Shown: piece after piece, positions 1 to 6,355 of the stretch | Numbering within the stretch: position 1 is the stretch's first letter | How the letters are laid out: the number at the start of each line of letters is the position of its first letter | Assembly (NCBI GenBank): GCA_003660905.1 | Contig: QMVB01000012.1 | Coordinates: 1-18,687, forward strand | Direction of reading: 5' to 3' | DNA length: 18,687 nt | From: Candidatus Nanohalarchaeota archaeon | Lineage (GTDB): Archaea > EX4484-52 | Program-made: the position numbers and the translations under genes | The notes under the pieces: model-generated | Databases searched by the model: none | Seen by the model: the letters and a program-made list of their open reading frames with translations, nothing else | What the model was told of the DNA's origin: nothing

Positions 1-6
1 CCCAAA

Positions 7-53
7 AACCTTTAATCATAACTAAAGGTTTATTTGTGCACTATACTGCACAA
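7..53. repeat. Two adjacent small hairpins
   Basis: Two perfect short inverted repeats lie just past the 3' end of the RNA ligase gene. The first pairs AACCTTTA (7-14) with TAAAGGTT (23-30) around an 8-base loop. The second pairs TTGTGCA (34-40) with TGCACAA (47-53) around a 6-base loop. They could fold in the 3' end of the ligase transcript or belong to something beyond the left edge. No T-run terminator follows. The function is not known. Confidence 0.4.
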
Positions 54-81
54 TATCATCTTAATTTATGCACTACAATAC

Positions 82-727
82 TTAATGTCTCCTCTCCTTC
101 CACCAATCAAACATATCTCTCCTTAACTCCGCCATCCGATTCGTCTCTTCATCATAAAACACAATGCCTTCTGCCGCAAGACCAACAAATCCTGCATTCT
201 CGTCAACATCCACTGTAACGCGCCTTTTCCGTTTGTAAAGACTCCACAACCCCTTGAAAACATCACTAACTTTCTCATAAATCTCCTCATCCGATTTACC
301 GTCCAGTCCACCAACAAAATCATCCCAAAACTTAAACCTTAATTTCTTGCGAATACAGGAAAAAGGAATCCATAAATTTTCATCCAGATCATATGGATTG
401 CCATTGATGCGCGGACCCAAAAGCTCCACGAAATACTGCCCGTCCTGAACTTTACCCGGCAGGAAATCCTCTCTGTCAATTGACTCTAAAATCCCTTCTG
501 TAAACCTTTTGTTCCCTTTTTTTCCACATATCTATTAAATTTTTTCTATTATAAATCGAAGTTACCTTCCTGTCTTCTACAATTATGCTTACATTTGTCC
601 CGTCCATTTTTTCCACAGCATCGCATTTGCCTGTAAAAACCCGCCTGTAATCATCATCAATCTCCGGCACGCAAATATATTCTCCTTTAACATCTCTTCT
701 TTTAAACGGGCTGTGAAGTTTTGGCAT
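82..727 (-). pseudogene. RNA ligase (Rnl2-like nucleotidyltransferase), frameshifted
   Basis: An ATP-dependent RNA ligase seals nicked RNA through a lysyl-AMP intermediate. The first frame (from ATG at 727) carries ligase motif I, E-K-M-D-G-T-N, with the expected nucleotidyl lysine at residue 40, but stops at 476. The remainder continues in another frame to 82 and holds a motif III-like GQYFVELLGPRINGNPYDL and a motif IV-like AEGIVFYDEE. Removing one A from the A7 run (T7 at 517-523 on plus) joins the frames into about 214 codons reading MWKKGNKRFTEGILESIDRE across the join, with no stop. The motif V position reads MAELRRDMF; relatives usually have lysine where this has glutamate, as far as I recall. 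The gene is either inactivated, subject to slippage, or carries a sequencing error. Family assignment is firm; substrate is unknown. It is divergent from the csa3-like gene. Confidence 0.8.
517..523 (-). other. Homopolymer A7 frameshift site in the RNA ligase
   Basis: On the coding strand the sequence reads TGG-AAAAAAA-GGG. With seven A residues translation enters a frame that ends at 476. With six, the ligase reading frame is continuous. The site is compatible with an indel mutation, polymerase or ribosome slippage, or a base-calling error. Confidence 0.7.
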
Positions 728-812
728 ATATATGGGGTTTTAGAGTATTTTCATTTAGTTTCATATTTGCAATAAAAATATTAAACTATTAAAACATTAA
801 GTTATATAATTA

Positions 813-832
813 TATCACAGCACAAAAGTAAT
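813..832 (+). repeat. Dispersed 20-base intergenic motif, copy 1
   Basis: TATCACAGCACAAAAGTAAT lies between the divergent RNA ligase and csa3-like genes. It matches 18 of 20 bases with 10713-10732, which lies between the divergent aIF2 alpha and EF-1 beta genes. Both copies are preceded by ACATTA at nearly the same distance (19 and 18 bases). Its role is unknown; a shared regulator site or a dispersed repeat are both possible. Confidence 0.4.
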
Positions 833-929
833 GCAAGTATGCGGCGTGATATACTGGCAGAACACATAACTATATGACAGATATTATTAAAGTATCAATT
901 GAATTACTTATGTGTTATGCTATAATAAT

Positions 930-1559
930 ATGGCAAATGATATAATCCAGATGGCGGCAAGTGGTTTTGCTCCAAAGCCCATTTTAAGGGGATTGGTAAG
1001 ATACGGAGCAAAAAAACTGTATCTATTTCCCCTACCTGATGAAACAAGCAAACTGACACTAAAAAACATACTGGAACACACGCATGATTTAGGGATTGAA
1101 GTAAATGTAATAAGCAAAAACCAATATAAAATCGGGGGGTTGATAAAAGAAATGCGAACGATTATTTCAAAAGAGCATGAAGGAAACAACAAGATATACA
1201 TAAATCTATCGGGAGGCAGGAAAACACAGAGTTTTTCTCTATACATCGCATCATGCCTTGAAGGAACAAAAGTATCTAAAGCATTCTACATCAACGAAGA
1301 GGAAAACGAGTTTATTGAAGTGCCTCTGATTCGTTCCTCTGTAAATACTCTGCTTTCAAAGGAAAAACTTGAAATTTTGCAGATAACAAACAATAAAAAA
1401 TTAGTGACAAATGTGATGCTGACAAAGATTCTCGGCAAGACAAAACCGCTTATCCACAATTACTTAAAAGAGCTTGAATCTTTAGGGTATTTGTCCTCAA
1501 CGAAAAGAGGGAAAGAATTTGTCTATGAAATAACAGAAGCAGGAAAGATGCTGTTGTAA
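930..1559 (+). CDS. csa3: Csa3-like CRISPR regulator (CARF plus winged helix)
   Basis: Csa3 proteins are dimeric transcription factors of archaeal CRISPR loci; their CARF domain senses cyclic oligoadenylate and their winged helix binds cas or array promoters. The first ~130 residues look like a CARF Rossmann domain, with an N-terminal SGFAPKPILRGLVRYG segment and the signature NLSGGRKTQSFSLY for ligand binding. The last ~65 residues (LSKEKLEILQ onward) form a winged helix-turn-helix ending KRGKEFVYEITEAGKMLL. I chose ATG at 930 (209 aa); an in-frame GTG at 912 would fit a leaderless transcript from the TATA-like box at 881-892. The gene converges on the cas6b-cas1-orf58 operon, ending 17 bases from orf58's stop, so regulation of that operon is likely but inferred. 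Confidence 0.8.
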   Translation: MANDIIQMAASGFAPKPILRGLVRYGAKKLYLFPLPDETSKLTLKNILEHTHDLGIEVNVISKNQYKIGGLIKEMRTIISKEHEGNNKIYINLSGGRKTQSFSLYIASCLEGTKVSKAFYINEEENEFIEVPLIRSSVNTLLSKEKLEILQITNNKKLVTNVMLTKILGKTKPLIHNYLKELESLGYLSSTKRGKEFVYEITEAGKMLL

Positions 1560-1575
1560 TAATATTATATTTCTG

Positions 1576-1752
1576 CTAATATACCAATCCTCTTTTTTTA
1601 TCTTCCTTTAGCATTTCCTTTACTTGTCTTACTGCCTCTTTTTTAGGAACCTTTATCTCCACGGGACCATTTTGGGTTAATTTATACCTTATGAAATATT
1701 CCGTTCTAACAATTACTTTTCTTCTAAATAAATAATCCTGTCTTCCATGCAT
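1576..1752 (-). CDS. 58-residue basic protein after cas1 (orf58)
   Basis: This small gene runs from ATG at 1752 to TAG and encodes a protein starting MHGRQDYLFRRKVIVRTEYF and ending KEDKKRGLVY. The start is separated from the cas1 stop by one base (TAGTATG), so it is translationally coupled to cas1. It is strongly basic, has no cysteines, and suggests beta strands followed by a C-terminal helix (KKEAVRQVKEMLKED). It sits where cas2 usually lies but is much shorter than Cas2 (about 90 residues) and lacks the initial hydrophobic strand with catalytic Asp. I do not recognise a family. A nucleic-acid-binding accessory to Cas1 would fit the charge and position but is only inference. Confidence 0.6.
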   Translation of the reverse strand: MHGRQDYLFRRKVIVRTEYFIRYKLTQNGPVEIKVPKKEAVRQVKEMLKEDKKRGLVY

Positions 1753-1753
1753 A

Positions 1754-2722
1754 CTATTTAATCAACCCATTGGCAATTTCATGGCATCTGTACTGGATTA
1801 TGTTTTTCCTCTTTATATTTCTTCCCCTGTATTTTATCTGTTTCTCAAATGTCTCATTCAATTGCTTTATCAACACTTCCTTGCCTTTTTTGTTTAAACT
1901 CAAACCATTTTGCAATTTGTCAAAATGTTCTTTTTTTACAAGTTTTTTGGCAAACAGATATAAAACCGTCCTGTCTGCCAGATACCGAAAAGGCTCAATC
2001 AAGTCAAACACAAGAGATTTCTTATTGTAATTATCTGTATGGATAAATCCAATATACGGATCAAGCCCGGAAATTATGCACGCCTTCTCTATTTTAGAAT
2101 AAAGAACACCATAGCCATAATTCAGGAGGCAGTTAAACTCATCCTTTGCAGGATTCCTGCTCCTGCCATTGAATTTAAATTTTTCAGGCATTATCTGCCT
2201 AAGCGAATCAAAATATATTTTAGAGCACATCCCTTCCAGACCCATCATCGTCTGTCTTTTTTCTTCAATTGTTCCGTCCAGATTTTCAAATTTTTCTTTC
2301 AGATTGCTCATCTTATCCAAATTCGCATCAAATTCTTCTTTTACCTGCGGTCTTGTTGACTTTAGCTTATTCAATGTCTCAATTTGCGTTTCTATCTTTT
2401 CTATTGACCATTGCCCGGCTAATTTCAGCCCTTTTTCCTCTTCTGCTATTTTCAACTGCTTTCTCCTTATCAACGCAGTGCTTCCTGGTCTGGAATGCCA
2501 CACTCGTCCATAAGGATCTCCGTGATAGTCCAAAAATACAATATCTATGTTATTGTCAACTGCAAGCTTGATTGCATCTGTAGATAAAAATGCAGAAGTT
2601 GTTATGAGAATTGATTTTACTTTGCTAACTGAAATCTCAGTGATTTTATCTGTCTTTATCACAAAGCAATTGTTTTGTTTTTTCAAATATGCTCCTCTTG
2701 TGTTTATTACAAGGTCATCCAT
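1754..2722 (-). CDS. cas1: CRISPR-associated endonuclease Cas1
   Basis: Cas1 is the metal-dependent integrase that inserts spacers into CRISPR arrays, normally as a complex with Cas2. The 322-residue protein is full length. The N-terminal beta domain (about 1-75) includes ILITTSAFLSTDAIKLAVDN and DIVFLDYHGDPYGR. The C-terminal helical domain carries the catalytic triad: E163 in GLEGMCSKIYFDSL, H228 in GFIHTDNYNKKSLVFDLIEP and D240, with E243 next to it. A basic, helix-rich linker of roughly residues 100-155 joins the two. Its start overlaps the end of cas6b by 8 bases and its stop is 1 base from orf58, so the three form one operon. All active-site residues are intact, yet no Cas2 gene is present in the window. 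Confidence 0.95.
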   Translation of the reverse strand: MDDLVINTRGAYLKKQNNCFVIKTDKITEISVSKVKSILITTSAFLSTDAIKLAVDNNIDIVFLDYHGDPYGRVWHSRPGSTALIRRKQLKIAEEEKGLKLAGQWSIEKIETQIETLNKLKSTRPQVKEEFDANLDKMSNLKEKFENLDGTIEEKRQTMMGLEGMCSKIYFDSLRQIMPEKFKFNGRSRNPAKDEFNCLLNYGYGVLYSKIEKACIISGLDPYIGFIHTDNYNKKSLVFDLIEPFRYLADRTVLYLFAKKLVKKEHFDKLQNGLSLNKKGKEVLIKQLNETFEKQIKYRGRNIKRKNIIQYRCHEIANGLIK

Positions 2723-3383
2723 ATTGCTCTTTTATCTGTTTCAAAGTGCCAAATCCTCTTGAAACAGATTTTCCAATCCCTATATAATCAGGAATTATAA
2801 AATTCACATGAAGTTTCCCGACAAATGCCATTATCTGTGTTCTTTTAAGAGAAGATTTTCTTATTTTAACATCAACGCACGCTTTAATTGTATCTTCTAC
2901 AACATATTCCAAACCTTTTGACATTGAAAGAATATTTGCCGCAGCAGTCCTGTTTAACAAATCCTGTTTTTCTTCCTTTCTCATGTTTTTAAACAAACTG
3001 TAATTTTTCTGGCTCAGACCAAACCAGGGCGTTATATATTCATAAATATGTATTTTATCACTTAGCCCAAACTCTTCCTGCTTAATTGATATATTCTGCT
3101 CTACAATTTCATACACTACATCTTTTATTGTTATTTTACTGTTATATTTGTTGTAAATTTCGGCTAAAAGATCTGTACCCTCATTTATCCCGACAATAGT
3201 TGGTCTGCCCTCAATTATCTTATATTGCACCAATGGATATTTGTAAATGAAGCCGGATGCCTTATGCTGGTGCAAAAGAGCATATTCATTGAATTTTGTT
3301 GCAAAAAAACCCCTTACCTGCGCACCACTCGCAGTTATTTTCCTGTCTGATTTTAATGTCAAAATTAATATCTTTAATTGCAT
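2715..3383 (-). CDS. cas6: CRISPR RNA endonuclease Cas6 (Cas6b-like)
   Basis: Cas6 cuts the precursor CRISPR RNA in its repeats to make guide RNAs. The 222-residue protein has the hallmarks of the Cas6b group: an N-terminal RGFFATKFNEYALLHQH segment with candidate catalytic histidines H38 and H40, followed by YKYPLVQYKIIEGRPTIVGI, and a C-terminal glycine-rich RNA-binding loop GIGKSVSRGFG at 202-212. It is the first gene of the cas6b-cas1-orf58 operon. The A/T box TTTTAAATTA at 3401-3410 on the minus strand lies about 23 bases ahead of the start, suggesting a leaderless transcript. No CRISPR array, the expected source of substrate, is visible in this window, so it must act on an array elsewhere or on other RNA. 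Confidence 0.88.
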   Translation of the reverse strand: MQLKILILTLKSDRKITASGAQVRGFFATKFNEYALLHQHKASGFIYKYPLVQYKIIEGRPTIVGINEGTDLLAEIYNKYNSKITIKDVVYEIVEQNISIKQEEFGLSDKIHIYEYITPWFGLSQKNYSLFKNMRKEEKQDLLNRTAAANILSMSKGLEYVVEDTIKACVDVKIRKSSLKRTQIMAFVGKLHVNFIIPDYIGIGKSVSRGFGTLKQIKEQYG

Positions 3384-3400
3384 ATAATTATATGGAGATG

Positions 3401-3410
3401 TAATTTAAAA
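3401..3410 (-). promoter_or_regulatory. TATA-like box of the cas6b-cas1-orf58 operon
   Basis: TTTTAAATTA on the minus strand, centred about 23 bases before the cas6b ATG. This is the spacing expected for an archaeal TATA box driving a leaderless or nearly leaderless transcript. Confidence 0.45.
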
Positions 3411-3422
3411 GCTTAAAAATAA

Positions 3423-4367
3423 TCACTTCAAATCCGCCAGATTAGCCAAAAATGCCTCTATCTGGATATCCTCGCTTCCTCCTGAGGCAATCCTGAATTC
3501 AAATTCCCCGAGCAGTTTTATTATCTTTACCTTCAGCTCATCTTCTATATCCAAAGCCCACACATGGCGGTTTATCGCCCGTATTATCTCAAATCCACTA
3601 ATGCCTTTTTCTATCATCATGCCCATCAGCATTTTTCTGCTCTTTAGGAAATCCTTGTTCAGTGCATGATTGATGATATCTGCAACTTCACTGTGCATAA
3701 GGGTTGCGCTGATTTCAGATACTGTTTTCTTTGTAATTTTTTTACCCTCTATTGCAGTGCACTGGAGCAGATTAATGGCATTCCTTATATCTCCTTCAGA
3801 AATTTCTGTAATCATTTCAACTGCATCATCGTCAATTTCAAGGTTCTCTTCCCCTGCAATATTTTTTATGTCCTTTGCAATGTCTTTGCTCTCAATTTTT
3901 TTAAACCGGAACACAGCGCATCGCGACTGAATTGGAGGAATTATGTTCGAGGAATAATTGCAGGACAGGACGAATCTTGTCGTGCTTGTGTACTGCTCCA
4001 TCACTCTTCTCAATGCCTGCTGGGCATCCTTTGTAAGCGCATCGCACTCATCAAGAAATATTATCTTGAATTCAGAAGCCAGGGGCTTTATCTTGGCATT
4101 TTGCTTTATCTTTTCCCTAATGACATTTATTCCCCTTTCGTCAGAGGCGTTTGTCTCAAAAAAATTTGATTTCCAGTTCTCTCCCCACAGATCCTTTGCA
4201 ATGCACATGGCAGAGGTTGTTTTTCCAATTCCGGGAGGACCGGAAAACATAAGGTGAGGCAAAGACTTTTTTTTCACAAAAGAAATAAGGGTATTTGTTA
4301 TCTTGTCCTGCCCTATTACATCTTTCAATGTTTCGGGACGGTATTTTTCTGTCCAGATTTCATTCAT
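3423..4367 (-). CDS. rfcS: Replication factor C small subunit
   Basis: RfcS is the AAA+ ATPase subunit of the archaeal clamp loader that places PCNA on primed DNA. The 314-residue protein begins with the typical WTEKYRPETLKDVIGQ. Walker A is GPPGIGKT (43-50), Walker B DECD (106-109), and the arginine-finger motif SRC is at 148-150 in PIQSRCAVFRF. Sensor 2 lies in SEGDIRNAINLLQ, and the C-terminal collar domain follows. Length and motif order match archaeal small subunits; no intein is present. The TATA-like box at about 4388-4397 lies 26 bases ahead of the start and appears to be shared with the divergent Cys-rich small gene. The large subunit is not in the window. Confidence 0.96.
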   Translation of the reverse strand: MNEIWTEKYRPETLKDVIGQDKITNTLISFVKKKSLPHLMFSGPPGIGKTTSAMCIAKDLWGENWKSNFFETNASDERGINVIREKIKQNAKIKPLASEFKIIFLDECDALTKDAQQALRRVMEQYTSTTRFVLSCNYSSNIIPPIQSRCAVFRFKKIESKDIAKDIKNIAGEENLEIDDDAVEMITEISEGDIRNAINLLQCTAIEGKKITKKTVSEISATLMHSEVADIINHALNKDFLKSRKMLMGMMIEKGISGFEIIRAINRHVWALDIEDELKVKIIKLLGEFEFRIASGGSEDIQIEAFLANLADLK

Positions 4368-4386
4368 AAAAAAATAAGATGTTTAA

Positions 4387-4398
4387 TTTTTTAAATCT
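4387..4398. promoter_or_regulatory. Shared divergent TATA region, rfcS / Cys-rich small gene
   Basis: The near-symmetric TTTTTTAAATC lies about 26 bases before the rfcS ATG (4367) on the minus strand. On the plus strand it is placed to start a transcript near 4419, leaving a short leader for the small gene. Between box and gene an inverted repeat pairs ATATGCA (4407-4413) with TGCATAT (4422-4428), a possible operator or leader hairpin. Confidence 0.4.
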
Positions 4399-4443
4399 AA
4401 TAAACTATATGCAATTATTACTGCATATATGCAGAGAGGAAAT

Positions 4444-4536
4444 ATGGAAGGCAAAAAAGACAATAAAAAAAAGCAGGAAAGCGAAAAGAAAGAGGAAAGC
4501 GCATGCGCCAGATGCGGCATGTGCGGCGGCAACTAA
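4444..4536 (+). CDS. 30-residue lysine/glutamate-rich, Cys-rich small protein
   Basis: The gene runs from ATG at 4444 to TAA and encodes about 19 charged, Lys/Glu-rich residues followed by a compact C-A-R-C-G-M-C-G-G-N tail. Three cysteines in a CxxCxxC arrangement at the very C-terminus suggest metal (zinc or iron) binding. A purine-rich AGAGAGGA lies just ahead of this ATG, resembling a ribosome binding site, which is why I prefer it to the in-frame ATG at 4429 (35 aa). It is divergent from rfcS and ends 4 bases before the convergent aldolase gene. I do not recognise a named family. Confidence 0.5.
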   Translation: MEGKKDNKKKQESEKKEESACARCGMCGGN

Positions 4537-4540
4537 GGGT

Positions 4541-5677
4541 TTATTCCCTTGCCAACGCTGCTTTTCCGATTGTATTGAATGCATTAAAAAACAGCAATGC
4601 GCTTGCATAAGCCTGCGCTTCTATTGCTTTTACTGTGTTTGGATTCAGGCTGTTGAGCTCGCTGAAAAATTCTTTGAGGGCAAATTTGGCGTTTTTTCCG
4701 AAAATTTCCTCGTCGCTTTTCCCTTCAGTTTTATATGTTTGAATTACCCAATTGTATATTTTATCATATAACTGCCCTTCGCATACTTTCAGGATATTAA
4801 ACACAACATTCTGCCAGAATGTCCCGACATTTCCCTTGATAATATCTCCTCTCGGGAATTGCTCCTTTATCATGTTCAGCGGAGTCCCTGTAATGCCGTG
4901 CTGTGCAATCCTTGCATCTAATCCTGCCTCTCTCAATGCCTCGGCTATTTTTTTTGTCTGGGCTATATCAATTGAAACCTGCTCTACAATGCGACCGTTC
5001 TTGTATATATTTCCGTGGGTTGAGCCATTTGCAATAGCAAGAGCATTTGGATAAATCCCTGCATTGTTTAATTCAGTGATGTATGTCACTGCCTCATCCG
5101 GCGTCGTTATTATAAATCCTCTTATATCTGTTCTTCCGATTTCACCAACCTCAGCTTCCAGCCCATATGAAGAGATTCCTTTTTTCTCCATCTCCTCTTT
5201 GATAAAATTTCCTATTTTTATGGTGGCATCAATATTGCCCTGCAATTCTTCTTTGGCTGTTTTGCCGTCAAAATTAAATATATGGGATGCATCAATTGCA
5301 AATGACGTGAATCCTGCATCTATCTGAGCTTTCACGAGCTTTTTTGTATCTTCAATATCTGCATCGTCTCCTTTTTTTATTCCGATATGGTCTGCATGAA
5401 GAGCCCAGCAGTCAAACCCGACTTTGTCTGCGCTTTTTTGCATTGCATCTGCAAACTCTTTTGGAGTGTATCCAATATACCCTCTTTCAAGATTGCATTC
5501 TGATCGCGCTATCTCAATGATAAGCGGAGAATCTGCATCCTTTGCTGCCCTGAACAATCCGTCTGCAATGCCTGGTACATATCTTACGTTTGCTGCCATT
5601 ATAATTGCATCTTTGTCTTTTATCGCCTCAAAAATTTTTGCGCCTGAAATTGGAGAATATTCTGCCATATTAATCAT
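4541..5677 (-). CDS. Class II (zinc-dependent) fructose-bisphosphate aldolase family protein
   Basis: The family cleaves or condenses ketose bisphosphates, usually fructose 1,6-bisphosphate in glycolysis and gluconeogenesis, using a zinc ion. In this ~378-residue TIM barrel the motif ALHADHIG (H94, D96, H97) replaces the usual LHLDH, followed by GLEAEVGEIG, ANGSTHGNIY and AQHGITGTP, which supply the remaining metal and phosphate ligands. The last two differ from the common GTAHG and HGGSG(I/L)P forms, so this is a divergent subfamily and its substrate could be another sugar bisphosphate. A TATA-like box (about 5697-5708, minus strand) lies about 25 bases ahead of ATG 5677; ATG 5668 is an alternative start. 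The HAD gene ends 43 bases upstream. Most archaea use a different aldolase type, so transfer from bacteria is plausible. Confidence 0.85.
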   Translation of the reverse strand: MINMAEYSPISGAKIFEAIKDKDAIIMAANVRYVPGIADGLFRAAKDADSPLIIEIARSECNLERGYIGYTPKEFADAMQKSADKVGFDCWALHADHIGIKKGDDADIEDTKKLVKAQIDAGFTSFAIDASHIFNFDGKTAKEELQGNIDATIKIGNFIKEEMEKKGISSYGLEAEVGEIGRTDIRGFIITTPDEAVTYITELNNAGIYPNALAIANGSTHGNIYKNGRIVEQVSIDIAQTKKIAEALREAGLDARIAQHGITGTPLNMIKEQFPRGDIIKGNVGTFWQNVVFNILKVCEGQLYDKIYNWVIQTYKTEGKSDEEIFGKNAKFALKEFFSELNSLNPNTVKAIEAQAYASALLFFNAFNTIGKAALARE

Positions 5678-5696
5678 TTATCAATAATGTTGCAGA

Positions 5697-5708
5697 TTTA
5701 TAAATATA
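5697..5708 (-). promoter_or_regulatory. TATA-like box of the aldolase gene
   Basis: The minus strand reads TATATTTATAAA, centred about 25 bases before ATG 5677. It lies between the HAD stop and the aldolase start, so the aldolase can be transcribed on its own. The position favours ATG 5677 at the transcript's 5' end. Confidence 0.45.
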
Positions 5709-5720
5709 TTGTCTCTTTTC

Positions 5721-6326
5721 CTAAAGATCAACGCCCATTTCTTTCAAAAAATCAAGCAATCCCTCATGGGAGTTATAATGAATGGAATGGATTCCGACTT
5801 CTTCAGCAGCATCAGCATATTCTTTTATATCATCAATATAAATGCATTCCTCTGGCTTTAACTTTAGTTTTTCAATTGCATCCAAAAACATCCTTTTGTC
5901 CGGCTTCATTGCACCTACCCTAAACGACACAGTTATCTCATCAAAGAGATGGAAAATCCCGCTCTGCTTTATCCCATGCTCAAAATCCCATTCACTGGTA
6001 TTTGACAGCAGAGCAATCCTGTATTTTTGCTTTAGTTTTTTCATCAGTGCATGCGTCTTTTCAATTGGTCTGAATATGCCGGTGTATGCCTGAATAAATT
6101 CATTCTTTTCAATGGAAAGATTGCCTTTTTTTGAAACTTCCCTGAAGAATTCATCAGAGGATATGTTTCCTCTCTCGTATTTTTTCGTTATGTCTGATGA
6201 GAGATATATCAGTTCATTGAGTTCTTCAACACTTTTATTGCTAAATTTTGAAATCTCTTTCAGGAAAATTTCATTGTCAAAAGCAGATATGACATTGCCA
6301 AAGTCAAATATTATTGCCTTAATCAT
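5721..6326 (-). CDS. HAD superfamily hydrolase (YihX-like sugar phosphatase group)
   Basis: This 201-residue protein has all HAD motifs: motif I FDFGNV with nucleophile D8, motif II LLSNTSEWDF (S108-T110), motif III lysine K141 in GAMKPDKRMF, and motif IV IYIDDIKEYADAA (D165, D166). A helical C1 cap (about residues 15-85) follows motif I. Motif I has Gly-Asn where most HAD phosphatases have Asp-Gly, as in the YihX glucose-1-phosphatase-like group, so a sugar phosphatase is the best guess. The substrate cannot be read from sequence. It lies upstream of the aldolase on the same strand. An A/T box (TTTTTTAAATTTT, minus, about 6343-6355) sits 24 bases before the start and overlaps the stop of the degenerate transporter gene. 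Confidence 0.88.
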   Translation of the reverse strand: MIKAIIFDFGNVISAFDNEIFLKEISKFSNKSVEELNELIYLSSDITKKYERGNISSDEFFREVSKKGNLSIEKNEFIQAYTGIFRPIEKTHALMKKLKQKYRIALLSNTSEWDFEHGIKQSGIFHLFDEITVSFRVGAMKPDKRMFLDAIEKLKLKPEECIYIDDIKEYADAAEEVGIHSIHYNSHEGLLDFLKEMGVDL

Positions 6327-6342
6327 AAATCTGTTTTCCGCT

Positions 6343-6355
6343 AAAATTTAAAAAA
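6343..6355 (-). promoter_or_regulatory. TATA-like box of the HAD gene
   Basis: TTTTTTAAATTTT on the minus strand, centred about 23-26 bases before the HAD ATG (6326). It overlaps the presumed original stop codon of the upstream EamA gene at 6348-6350. Confidence 0.4.

Noticed and set aside
517..523. Programmed ribosomal frameshift in the RNA ligase
   Set aside because: The A7 run could slip, but no stimulating hairpin is evident just downstream and the altered motif V points to decay. I kept it only as an alternative.
920..1246. Minus-strand open frame inside the csa3-like gene
   Set aside because: It is antisense to a clear CARF domain and has no recognisable features.
1576..1752. orf58 as Cas2
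   Set aside because: It is about 30 residues too short and lacks the N-terminal hydrophobic strand ending in Asp.
4379..4771. 130-codon plus-strand open frame covering the Cys-rich gene and the aldolase 3' end
   Set aside because: Over half is antisense to the aldolase. The 30-codon frame with a purine-rich ribosome binding site explains the 5' part better.
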